A stretch of DNA of 38,430 nt, from the NCBI GenBank assembly GCA_944380845.1, contig CALWIU010000072.1:1-38430 (forward strand), written 5' to 3'. How positions within the stretch are numbered: the stretch's first letter is position 1; each line of letters opens with the position of its first letter. Positions 31,446 to 38,430 of the stretch are shown here, one piece after another. Below the pieces are notes generated by a model. That model saw nothing but the letters and a program-made list of their open reading frames with translations, was not told where the DNA came from and searched no databases. This stretch comes from an uncultured Clostridia bacterium. GTDB taxonomy: Bacteria; Bacillota; Clostridia; Oscillospirales; Acutalibacteraceae. A program made the translations under genes and the position numbers.

Positions 31446-32735
31446 ATGCTGAACCGCAAAATGAACGCACCAACGCCCCCTATGGGTTGGAACAGCTGGG
31501 ACTGCTACGGCGCCGGCGTTACCGAACAAGCGCTTCTGAAAAACGCGGCTTTTGTCCGCGACCATTTACTGCCTCACGGCTGGCGGTATATTGTTTGTGA
31601 TATCCAGTGGTACGAGCCGACAGCGGTTGACACGCAGTATCATCCCTTTGCGGATTTGTGCATGGATCCGTATTCCCGTTTGCAGCCTGCCGTCAACCGG
31701 TTCCCGTCGTCGGCAGGCGGAAAGGGCTTTGCCCCTCTTGCGCAGACCATTCATCAAATGGGGCTGTTGTTCGGCATTCATATTTTGCGCGGCATTCCCC
31801 GGCAGGCGGTTCATCAAAATACGGCGCTGCTTCATACAGAAAGCCGTGCGCGGGATATTGCCGCTTCGTATTCGGTCTGCCCGTGGAATACCGATATGTA
31901 CGGCGTTGATATGAGCAAAGACGGCGCGCAGGCCTATTATGATTCTTTGTTCGATTTATATGCTTCCTGGGGCGTGGATTTTGTTAAAGTGGATGATATC
32001 TGCAATACAGAATTCAAGCCATCCGATCCATATTCAGCAAAGCGTGAGATCGAAGCCATCCGACACGCGATTGATCGCTGCGGCAGGCCGATGGTTTTGA
32101 GTTTGTCCCCCGGACCTGCACCGCTGGAGCAGGGGTTCCACTTGTCGGCGAATGCGGATATGTGGCGGCTGACCGGCGATTTCTGGGATGACTGGACCAA
32201 ACTGGACGATATGTTTGAGCGCTGTGCCCGATGGTACCCCTTCAGCGGCGGCGGATGCTGGCCGGATTGTGATATGCTGCCGCTTGGCAGGCTCTGTGTT
32301 TCCGACCGGCACAGCGGGGAACGGTTTTGCCGCCTCACAAAAGACGAGCAGCGAACCATGATGAACCTGTGGTGTATTTTCCGTTCGCCTTTGATGCTCG
32401 GTGCTGAAACCGGAAATATGGATGCGTTTACGCTGTCGCTTTTGACCAATGACGAGGTGCTGCGCGTCAACCAGCAGGGAGCGGATCAGCGTCCGGTGCG
32501 GCATGAATCGAAAGAGGTTGTCTGGCAGTCTGTGCTGCCCGACGGAATGGCAGTCGCGCTGTTTAACCGCAGCGATGAAAAACGCGTGGTGTCGGTTCGC
32601 GCTGATGAACTTGGGCTTGCCTCGCTGCGGCAGGCACGAGATCTGTGGAGCGGGGAAGTGATTCCCGCGGTGGAAAACACTCTGGCAATTTCCCTGCCGC
32701 CCCATGGTTCCATCCTGTTGTTTTTGAAAAAATAA
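31446..32735 (+). CDS. Alpha-galactosidase-like glycoside hydrolase, family GH27
   Basis: 429 residues without signal peptide, so intracellular. The GH27 start PPMGWNSWDCYG is followed by a TIM barrel; the nucleophile is expected at Asp183 (FVKVDDIC) and the acid/base at Asp245 (WRLTGDFWDDW). The C-terminal part (about 345-429) is the usual beta-sandwich. GH27 enzymes release alpha-galactose from oligosaccharides such as raffinose or galactomannan fragments; some act on alpha-N-acetylgalactosamine or arabinopyranose. No sugar transporter lies beside it. It is probably cotranscribed with the XRE regulator and ends before a strong terminator. Confidence 0.9.
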   Translation: MLNRKMNAPTPPMGWNSWDCYGAGVTEQALLKNAAFVRDHLLPHGWRYIVCDIQWYEPTAVDTQYHPFADLCMDPYSRLQPAVNRFPSSAGGKGFAPLAQTIHQMGLLFGIHILRGIPRQAVHQNTALLHTESRARDIAASYSVCPWNTDMYGVDMSKDGAQAYYDSLFDLYASWGVDFVKVDDICNTEFKPSDPYSAKREIEAIRHAIDRCGRPMVLSLSPGPAPLEQGFHLSANADMWRLTGDFWDDWTKLDDMFERCARWYPFSGGGCWPDCDMLPLGRLCVSDRHSGERFCRLTKDEQRTMMNLWCIFRSPLMLGAETGNMDAFTLSLLTNDEVLRVNQQGADQRPVRHESKEVVWQSVLPDGMAVALFNRSDEKRVVSVRADELGLASLRQARDLWSGEVIPAVENTLAISLPPHGSILLFLKK

Positions 32736-32748
32736 TATTGATACATCT

Positions 32749-32783
32749 GCCGCTTTTCTTTTGCTGAAAAGCGGCGCGTTTTT
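32749..32783 (+). terminator. Intrinsic terminator after the alpha-galactosidase gene
   Basis: Perfect 10-bp stem GCCGCTTTTC/GAAAAGCGGC (32749-32758 and 32766-32775) followed by GCG and five T. Confidence 0.93.
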
Positions 32784-32832
32784 GTATAATATTTAATAGT
32801 TGTAAAGATTATAATAATATTTCCCCGGAAAG

Positions 32833-32861
32833 TTGACAGCCGGGGCTTTGTGTATTATACT
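32833..32861 (+). promoter_or_regulatory. SigA promoter of the ABC transporter genes
   Basis: TTGACA (32833-32838), a 17-bp spacer, TATACT (32856-32861), about 65 nt before the start at 32928. Confidence 0.87.
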
Positions 32862-32927
32862 TATCATGCAAATAGTAGGGGCTTTTTTCGACTCTTTGCC
32901 GCAAAAAGCCGCCAGCGGAGGAACAGC

Positions 32928-33629
32928 ATGAGCTTTATTGAATTGGATTCCGTTTATAAAAGATATAAGATGGGTGAAATTACCATCAGCGCCGCAGACG
33001 GAGTGACCTTTTCCGTTGAACAGGGCGAACTTTGCATGGTAGTCGGTCCCAGCGGCGCCGGTAAAACCACGGTGCTGAACATCCTCGGAGGAATGGACGA
33101 CTGCGACGACGGCAAGGTTCGCGTGGCCGGTGAACTGATCAATTCCTTTAACCGCAAAAAGCTGACAGAGTACCGGCGGTACGATGTTGGCTTTGTTTTC
33201 CAATTCTATAATTTGGTGCCCAACCTGACGGCATTGGAAAATGTCGAGCTTTCCACCCAGATCAGCAAAAAGGCGCTCGACCCGCGAAAGGTGCTGGAAA
33301 ATGTTGGTTTGGGCGATCGGGTGAATAACTTTCCGTCCCAGCTTTCCGGCGGCGAACAGCAGCGTGTATCCATCGCCCGTGCGTTGGCGAAAAATCCGAA
33401 ACTGCTGCTTTGCGATGAGCCGACCGGCGCTTTGGATTACGCAACGGGCAAAAACATTCTGAAGCTCTTGCAGGATACCTGTATCAATACCGGTATGACC
33501 GTCATTATCATTACTCATAATCAGGCGATTACCCCCATGGCGGATCGCGTCGTTACTATGCGTTCGGGGCGCGTGCAGCGCATTACTGTCAACGATAACC
33601 CGCTGCCGATCGAGCAGATTGAATGGTAA
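32928..33629 (+). CDS. ABC transporter ATP-binding protein, LolD/MacB type
   Basis: 233 residues. Walker A is GPSGAGKTT near residue 40, the Q-loop lies in [20 protein letters not shown], the signature is [15 protein letters not shown] near residue 140, Walker B is [12 protein letters not shown] and the H-loop IITHN. This subclass powers FtsX-type permeases that work on lipids, lipoproteins or peptides in the envelope by mechanotransmission instead of classical transport. The ATG at 32928 has GCGGAGGA about 7 nt upstream; longer in-frame readings would start inside the promoter. The permease gene follows 37 nt downstream. Confidence 0.95.
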   Translation: MSFIELDSVYKRYKMGEITISAADGVTFSVEQGELCMVVGPSGAGKTTVLNILGGMDDCDDGKVRVAGELINSFNRKKLTEYRRYDVGFVFQFYNLVPNLTALENVELSTQISKKALDPRKVLENVGLGDRVNNFPSQLSGGEQQRVSIARALAKNPKLLLCDEPTGALDYATGKNILKLLQDTCINTGMTVIIITHNQAITPMADRVVTMRSGRVQRITVNDNPLPIEQIEW

Positions 33630-33666
33630 AATCCGGATACTTTGAACGGCGGGGATGTTAGTTACT

Positions 33667-36600
33667 ATGAACAAATGCTTGCTTATCAATATGTTCCGCT
33701 CCATCAGGCGCAGCTTCAGCCGCTTTTTGGCGATTTTGATTATTGTCGCGACCGGCTTCGCCTCCTTTGCGGGTATTAAGGCCGCAGGGCCGGACATGCT
33801 GAAAACAGCGGAAAAATATTTTATCGATAACAATCTGATGGATCTGCGCATCCAATCGGATTTGGGACTGACTGCGCAGGACGCGCAGGAAATCTCCGGT
33901 GTTGCCGGGGTGGATTATGTCATGCCCCAGAAATTTGTTGACGCGCTGGTTTCGGTGGATGGCAAAGTCGAATCCGACATGGATGGCTCACAGATCAGCG
34001 CCCGTGCCTACGGCATCAATCTGGATATGCTGCGCGAATATGCGTCCGGTATCAAAAATCCCGCGTTCATTAACCGTCCCGATTTGCTGGAAGGCCGTTA
34101 TCCGACGGCTGAGAACGAATGCCTTGTGGACGCCAGCGCTCTTTCTACGCCCGAGAGCTTTCAGCTTGGCAGCGTGATCAGTCTGAGCGGCGACGGCGAG
34201 AGTTTGGACCTTTCGCTTTCTCAAACGGAATTTACCATCGTCGGCATCATCCGTTCGCCGATGTATCTTTCCTTTGAGCGCGGCAACACGCTGATTGGCA
34301 GCGGTAAACTTGGCTGTTTTATTTATATCCCCGATACGGCAATCCTTTCCGACTATTATTCAGAAATCTATGTTACTGTACAGAACGCCGACAGTCTGGA
34401 TCCTTATTCCGATGACTATCTGGCGTATGTAAAAAAGACTGCTGACGCCATTGCAGCCATTGCACCGGGGCGTCTTTCGGTGCGTGCCGCAGATTTGAAC
34501 GCCACGCTGCCGTCGCAGATCACCCAGGCGCAGACCCAGCTGAACGCGCTGGTTTCGCAGGCGGACGCACAGTTTTCCGAAGCGGAAGCCAAAGTGTCTT
34601 ATCTTGAAAGTCTTGCCGCCAACGGCGACGCTATTTTAGCGCAGGCACAGGCGGAATATAATGCGCAGTATTCAGAGCAAAGCACTTTCCTTGCTGACAA
34701 TCAGAATGAATATACCTCGCAGGTCAACCTGTACAACCAGCTGCAGAGCTATGTTGCGTCCGCACAGACAGAATGGAACGCCAACTATTCGGCTTATCAG
34801 GCGGCGCTTGCCGAGTTCAATGAAAAGCAGGGAGAATTGCAGACGGCGAAGACAGAATTTAATAACGCCCAAAATAACATTGCGAATATCCGTTCAATGA
34901 TTAACACCACCCGTTCGGTCTTTAATTCGCTGTCTTCCATTCAGGGGACGGCGCTGAATCAGGAGGATATCCAAAATATCGTCGGCGTTTTGGAAGCGAT
35001 CAACCCTGAACTGTACAACGCTGTCAGTTCTCTGACCGCACAGGGCATGGCGGACGATGCAATGGCGCTGATTACGCCGCAGCTGGAGGAATATGAAAAG
35101 CAGCTGTCCGCGGCGGAAGACGAAATGAATCGTCAGCAGCAGGTCATTGCCGAAAGCGAAACGGCTTTGCAGTCGGCACAAACGGAGCTGCAAGCAAAAA
35201 AGGCGCAGTTGGATTCTGCGAAAACGCTTTTAGACCAGTATACGGTTCAGCTCAATGAAGCGAAAGAGCAGCTTGACGCAGCCGGCGTACAGCTGCAAAA
35301 CGGCAATTATACCCTGTCTCTGAAGCAACTTCAGGCGCAGCAGCAGCTTGCACAGCTGGAAGCGCAGGTTGAAACGGCGGACGAGGATCTTCAGGCGGCG
35401 CAAAAAGAGCTGGAAGACGCTCGTGCCGATGTCAATGAAAAGATTGAATATGCCCAGACCATCATTACCAACGGGCAGGAAACTTTGAGCAACATTGCAA
35501 CGGCGAAGTGGTCGGTTTATGACCGCACCGACACCCCGGGGTATTCTTCTTTCGGTGACGCTGCGGCAAATGTCAATACGCTTGCCAATATTTTCCCTGT
35601 TTTCTTTATCCTGGTCGCCGCGCTGGTCAGCCTGACGACCATGACCCGAATGGTCGAGGACGAACGGTTACAGCTGGGCACACTGAAAGCCCTTGGTTAC
35701 ACCGATGGGCAGATCATGAGCAAGTATATTCTGTACGCGCTGTTTGCAAGCATTCTTGGTTCGATCCTCGGCGTCGCGGTGGGGCTGTACGCTTTCCCCT
35801 ATGCGATCAATGCCGCTTACGGAATCATGTTTGCCATGCCGCCTTTGGTCATCGGCATCCCTTACCTGACGATTGTCTTTGGGTTTGTTGTTTTCTGCGT
35901 CATGGCGGTGCTGGTGTCTTATGCCGCTTGCCGCCGCGACTTGATGGTGGTTCCGGCAGTGCTGATGCGTCCCAAAGCGCCGAAAAACGGCAAACGCGTG
36001 CTTCTGGAAAAATGGACATGGCTTTGGAACCGCTTGAGCTTTACTTCAAAAGTTACCGTGCGCAATACCTTCCGCACACCGAAGCGGTTTATTTTGACCA
36101 TTGTCGGTATTGCAGGCTGTACGGCGCTTCTTTTTGCCGGCATGGGAATGTATCATTCCGTCGGCGCTATTATGACCAACCAGTACGGAGAAAACGGGAT
36201 TTCCCAATACGATATGCAGATTGTTTTTGACGATCCGCAGCCCAATGCCCAAAGCTCTGTCATGTCATCGCTGGCACGGGATAACCGTCTGGGCAGCATT
36301 ATGCTGACCTCCATGACTTCTGTCACGGGGTATTCGGAAAACAGCGATCACACCCTTGAGGTTTATGTCCTCACGCCGCAAGATCCTTCTTTGCTGCCCG
36401 GCATGATCCGTTTCGTGAACGCGATCGGCAATGACCCTGTTACGCTTTCAGATAACGGCGCAGTCATTACCAAAAAATTTGCCGACACAGCGCGGGTCGC
36501 GCCCGGCGATTCCGTTCAGGTGCAGTTGGCGGACGGCGGTGTTTACACCATCCCGGTCAGCGCGGTGGTTGAGAATTACACCTTCGATTATGTGTATCTG

Positions 36601-37218
36601 ACGCCGGCTCTGTATCAGGCGGTTTTCGGTACGGCGCCTTCTTACCATTACGCCATGGCGACGCTGTCGGATGCGGTTGCGCAGGCCGACGCGCAGGCGG
36701 ATGGAGCGATGAGTGCCAAAGCGCAGCTCGCCGCTGATTTGATGGATAAAGTCGGAATCACAGCGGTCGCCTATACTTCCGATACCATCGAAACATTTAA
36801 TGAGGTCGTCAAAGCAATGACCATTGTTGTGTCGCTGCTGATCGTCGCCGCAGCTGTATTGGAAATGGTCGTCCTTTACAATCTGGCGAATGTCAACATT
36901 CAGGAACGCCTTCGCGAAATTGCCACACTGAAGGTCGTCGGCTTTTACGACAAGGAAGTTTCTTCCTATATTTACCGCGAAAACATCATTTTAACCGTGT
37001 TGGGCGCGGTGGTCGGATTGGGGCTTGGCGTGCTTTTGCACCGGCTGATGCTTCACTTTATTGTCATTGACACAGTCACCTATGGTGAATCCGCAGGCAT
37101 TGTCAGCTTCCTGGTCGCTCTGGTCGCAACCCTGCTGTTCTCAATGATTGTCAACCTGCTTTTGCACCGCAAACTGAAAAAAGTCAGCATGGTAGAGTCC
37201 TTTAAATCCATGGAATAA
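33667..37218 (+). CDS. Very large FtsX-type ABC permease with a coiled-coil insert
   Basis: 1,183 residues. The first span lies near 16-36 (FLAILIIVATGFASFAGI), followed by an external MacB-like domain (about 40-280). Residues about 283-610 are a long Ala/Gln/Glu-rich coiled coil (QITQAQTQLNALVSQ through LQAAQKELEDARADVNEKI). Then comes a FtsX domain with three spans (about 637-770), a short span near 815-830, a second external domain and a final FtsX domain (about 1,050-1,170) ending in VSMVESFKSME. The coil would reach far out of the membrane, in a manner recalling peptidoglycan-hydrolase-controlling FtsEX or YhgE-like proteins. The start is uncertain: 33655 and 33667 are both ATG in frame with GGCGGGG upstream; 33667 fits the family's N-terminus better. 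Confidence 0.9.
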   Translation: MNKCLLINMFRSIRRSFSRFLAILIIVATGFASFAGIKAAGPDMLKTAEKYFIDNNLMDLRIQSDLGLTAQDAQEISGVAGVDYVMPQKFVDALVSVDGKVESDMDGSQISARAYGINLDMLREYASGIKNPAFINRPDLLEGRYPTAENECLVDASALSTPESFQLGSVISLSGDGESLDLSLSQTEFTIVGIIRSPMYLSFERGNTLIGSGKLGCFIYIPDTAILSDYYSEIYVTVQNADSLDPYSDDYLAYVKKTADAIAAIAPGRLSVRAADLNATLPSQITQAQTQLNALVSQADAQFSEAEAKVSYLESLAANGDAILAQAQAEYNAQYSEQSTFLADNQNEYTSQVNLYNQLQSYVASAQTEWNANYSAYQAALAEFNEKQGELQTAKTEFNNAQNNIANIRSMINTTRSVFNSLSSIQGTALNQEDIQNIVGVLEAINPELYNAVSSLTAQGMADDAMALITPQLEEYEKQLSAAEDEMNRQQQVIAESETALQSAQTELQAKKAQLDSAKTLLDQYTVQLNEAKEQLDAAGVQLQNGNYTLSLKQLQAQQQLAQLEAQVETADEDLQAAQKELEDARADVNEKIEYAQTIITNGQETLSNIATAKWSVYDRTDTPGYSSFGDAAANVNTLANIFPVFFILVAALVSLTTMTRMVEDERLQLGTLKALGYTDGQIMSKYILYALFASILGSILGVAVGLYAFPYAINAAYGIMFAMPPLVIGIPYLTIVFGFVVFCVMAVLVSYAACRRDLMVVPAVLMRPKAPKNGKRVLLEKWTWLWNRLSFTSKVTVRNTFRTPKRFILTIVGIAGCTALLFAGMGMYHSVGAIMTNQYGENGISQYDMQIVFDDPQPNAQSSVMSSLARDNRLGSIMLTSMTSVTGYSENSDHTLEVYVLTPQDPSLLPGMIRFVNAIGNDPVTLSDNGAVITKKFADTARVAPGDSVQVQLADGGVYTIPVSAVVENYTFDYVYLTPALYQAVFGTAPSYHYAMATLSDAVAQADAQADGAMSAKAQLAADLMDKVGITAVAYTSDTIETFNEVVKAMTIVVSLLIVAAAVLEMVVLYNLANVNIQERLREIATLKVVGFYDKEVSSYIYRENIILTVLGAVVGLGLGVLLHRLMLHFIVIDTVTYGESAGIVSFLVALVATLLFSMIVNLLLHRKLKKVSMVESFKSME

Positions 37219-37274
37219 GAAATGAAAAAATGGCTCTTTGTCAATAGTTGGGGCAACCCCGAAGAAATGAAGAG

Positions 37275-37314
37275 TGCCGACAGGCGGCCGCCAACAAGCG
37301 GCAGCTTGTCGGCA
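37275..37314 (-). terminator. Hairpin directly behind the transposase stop
   Basis: Outer stem TGCCGACA/TGTCGGCA (37275-37282 and 37307-37314) and inner stem GCCGC/GCGGC around CAACAA. No T run follows. It may end transposase transcription or shield the element from outside transcription. Confidence 0.6.
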
Positions 37315-38430
37315 TTACAGTTTTTGATGGGAAAACATATGCAGGATACGGTTGCGGAAGCGGCCAAAGTTGCGATAGCCGTAGGCATTTCGTTTCAGGA
37401 CTTTGATTTTGTTGTTGCAGCCTTCGGTAAAGCCGTTGGTAATGGTTGTTGTATAGGAGTTGACGATACCGCCAAACCAGTTCTGCATGGTTTGGCCAGC
37501 CCGCATAAACTGAGGTATTTCGCTATTGCTCACCCGATATATCCAGTGGCCGAGCTCCTTGCGTGCTTCTTGTGCATTGTCTAAGTCTACAATATCTAAA
37601 AAGTCTTCTTTGTATTGGTACGCTCTGCTCAGGGTGTCAGAGTAATACCGCATCACATGGACTTCCTCTTTCTGCATATCTGTTAACCTGCTTTCCCGTT
37701 TGCTCAGCAGGCGCTTGGAACGCTTGAAATACCTGCGCCTTTGTGGACTCATTTCTTTCTGGCCTTCCTTCCGAACCCCCTCGAACGCCCATCCTACCTG
37801 GCGAATCCAGTGATATTTATCAATAATCTGTGTGGCATTGGGAAACCATGCAGAGGCTGCCGAGGCATATGGTCTCCACATATCACTGACAAAATACCTG
37901 ACCTTTTCCCGCTCTTCCCTGGGATAGCTTTTGAAGTAGTTGGTTAGATAGTAATCATATCGCTTCGGAAGGATGTCCAATACCACATGCTTGACCGGAT
38001 CCGTAAGGATACATTGGTATTTCTTTCTGCCTGTATTGCCCTTAAACTCGTCTATGGACAGGGCGGAAGAGAGGGTTGCTTTTGGATAGGATAGATAATC
38101 AAATACGCGAATGACTGTACTGACCGAAAGATTGAAATCTTTGGCTACGCTTGTAAAAGAGCGTTCATCTCGCAATTTATCAAGCACATAAGCAATCAAC
38201 CGTCGGCTCATGCGGTAATAGCGGGGAAGGAAGGAAATCTCTTCATAAAACCGTTTACCGCAATGCGGGCACCGATATCGCCGCTTGTTGAGAAAAAGCA
38301 CCGCAGGTCGCCCAAAGCATGGCGCATCCTTAATTGGCTGCAAACGATAGTCGTGCACACGGTCTGTTTGTTCTCCGCAGCAGGGGCAGGTGTGCGGTTT
38401 TCGTTCCTTTTCTATGTAGATGAATAACTT
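37315..38430 (-). CDS. ISL3-family transposase, N-terminus cut by the window edge
   Basis: At least 371 codons. The N-terminal zinc-binding part shows CPCC upstream of VHDYRLQPIKDAP and then RRYRCPHCGKRFYE; a helix-turn-helix with FTSVAKDFNLSVSTVIRVFD follows. The DDE core shows LSIDEFKG (first Asp), FVSDMWRPY (second Asp) and a C-terminal FTEGCNNKIKVLKR with the Glu. Reading the frame to position 38430 shows no start or stop, so the true start lies outside the window; the GTG at 38358 is internal. No frameshift is seen and the copy looks intact as far as it goes. Confidence 0.93.
   Translation of the reverse strand, partial: KLFIYIEKERKPHTCPCCGEQTDRVHDYRLQPIKDAPCFGRPAVLFLNKRRYRCPHCGKRFYEEISFLPRYYRMSRRLIAYVLDKLRDERSFTSVAKDFNLSVSTVIRVFDYLSYPKATLSSALSIDEFKGNTGRKKYQCILTDPVKHVVLDILPKRYDYYLTNYFKSYPREEREKVRYFVSDMWRPYASAASAWFPNATQIIDKYHWIRQVGWAFEGVRKEGQKEMSPQRRRYFKRSKRLLSKRESRLTDMQKEEVHVMRYYSDTLSRAYQYKEDFLDIVDLDNAQEARKELGHWIYRVSNSEIPQFMRAGQTMQNWFGGIVNSYTTTITNGFTEGCNNKIKVLKRNAYGYRNFGRFRNRILHMFSHQKL

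Larger units (their letters stand above)
37232..38430 (-). mobile_element. ISL3-family insertion sequence, right end in the window
   Basis: The end starts with GGCTCTTTGTCAATAG at 37232, which resembles ISL3-family terminal repeats, 13 nt after the permease stop. The transposase runs inwards on the minus strand and off the right edge. If the family's 8-bp target duplication applies, GAAAAAAT (37224-37231) should recur beyond the other end, outside this window. Confidence 0.8.

Noticed and set aside
37222-37584. A plus-strand gene after the permease
   Set aside because: It is antisense to the transposase and crosses the end of the insertion sequence.

Overview
The window looks like a chromosome segment of an endospore-forming, anaerobic Gram-positive bacterium, most likely a gut-type clostridium of the Oscillospiraceae/Ruminococcaceae kind. 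Pointers are SpoIID, SpoVAE and a SigK-like fragment, the clostridial/bacillar gene blocks darA-holB-ricT and rplI-dnaB and tilS-hpt-ftsH, RNase J, strong purine-rich ribosome binding sites, frequent TTG starts, a dockerin protein and Cys-repeat secreted proteins. Base composition is roughly half GC apart from one AT-richer island at about 1.3-2.9 kb. The species cannot be named from the sequence alone.

Layout. (1) 1-3.0 kb, minus strand, accessory: a partial tandem-HTH protein, the N-terminal third or so of a SigK-like sigma factor that stops right after the conserved RCIEN motif, then a tRNA-Ala(GGC) gene cut in two by a 1,717-bp insertion. The insertion has 14-bp inverted repeats near its ends, 5-bp direct repeats at its borders, a sulfatase gene and a second, intact tRNA-Ala(GGC). 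(2) 3.1-8.7 kb: spoIID (minus), then citrate synthase, an unknown membrane protein with a repetitive tail, an AEC-type transporter and a QueG-like protein (plus). (3) 8.8-10.8 kb: darA, holB, ricT. (4) 10.9-17.4 kb: secreted or surface proteins, namely an LRR protein with a dockerin, a membrane pseudokinase with PASTA domains, and a large Cys-repeat protein. (5) 17.4-19.3 kb: a small unknown protein, Sfp-type PPTase, SpoVAE, RNase HI. (6) 19.4-21.7 kb: a sugar nucleotidyltransferase fused to a phosphomannomutase-like half that has lost its catalytic motifs. (7) 21.8-29.6 kb: housekeeping run rnj-rplI-dnaB-tilS-hpt-ftsH behind a strong promoter and a hairpin-rich leader. (8) 29.7-32.7 kb: L-lactate dehydrogenase, a membrane-anchored XRE regulator and a GH27 alpha-galactosidase. 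(9) 32.8-37.2 kb: an ABC ATPase with a very large coiled-coil FtsX-type permease. (10) 37.2 kb to the right edge: an ISL3-type insertion sequence.

The most unusual structure is the island in (1). The two tRNA pieces rejoin into a perfect 76-nt tRNA-Ala, with a consensus promoter just upstream of the 5' piece and a terminator just downstream of the 3' piece, while the inserted DNA brings a working tRNA with the same anticodon. No transposase or integrase lies inside it, so how it moved is unknown. The second point of interest is the SigK fragment, whose break falls where the sigK-intervening (skin) elements of Bacillus subtilis and Clostridioides difficile sit; the window may therefore end inside such an element.
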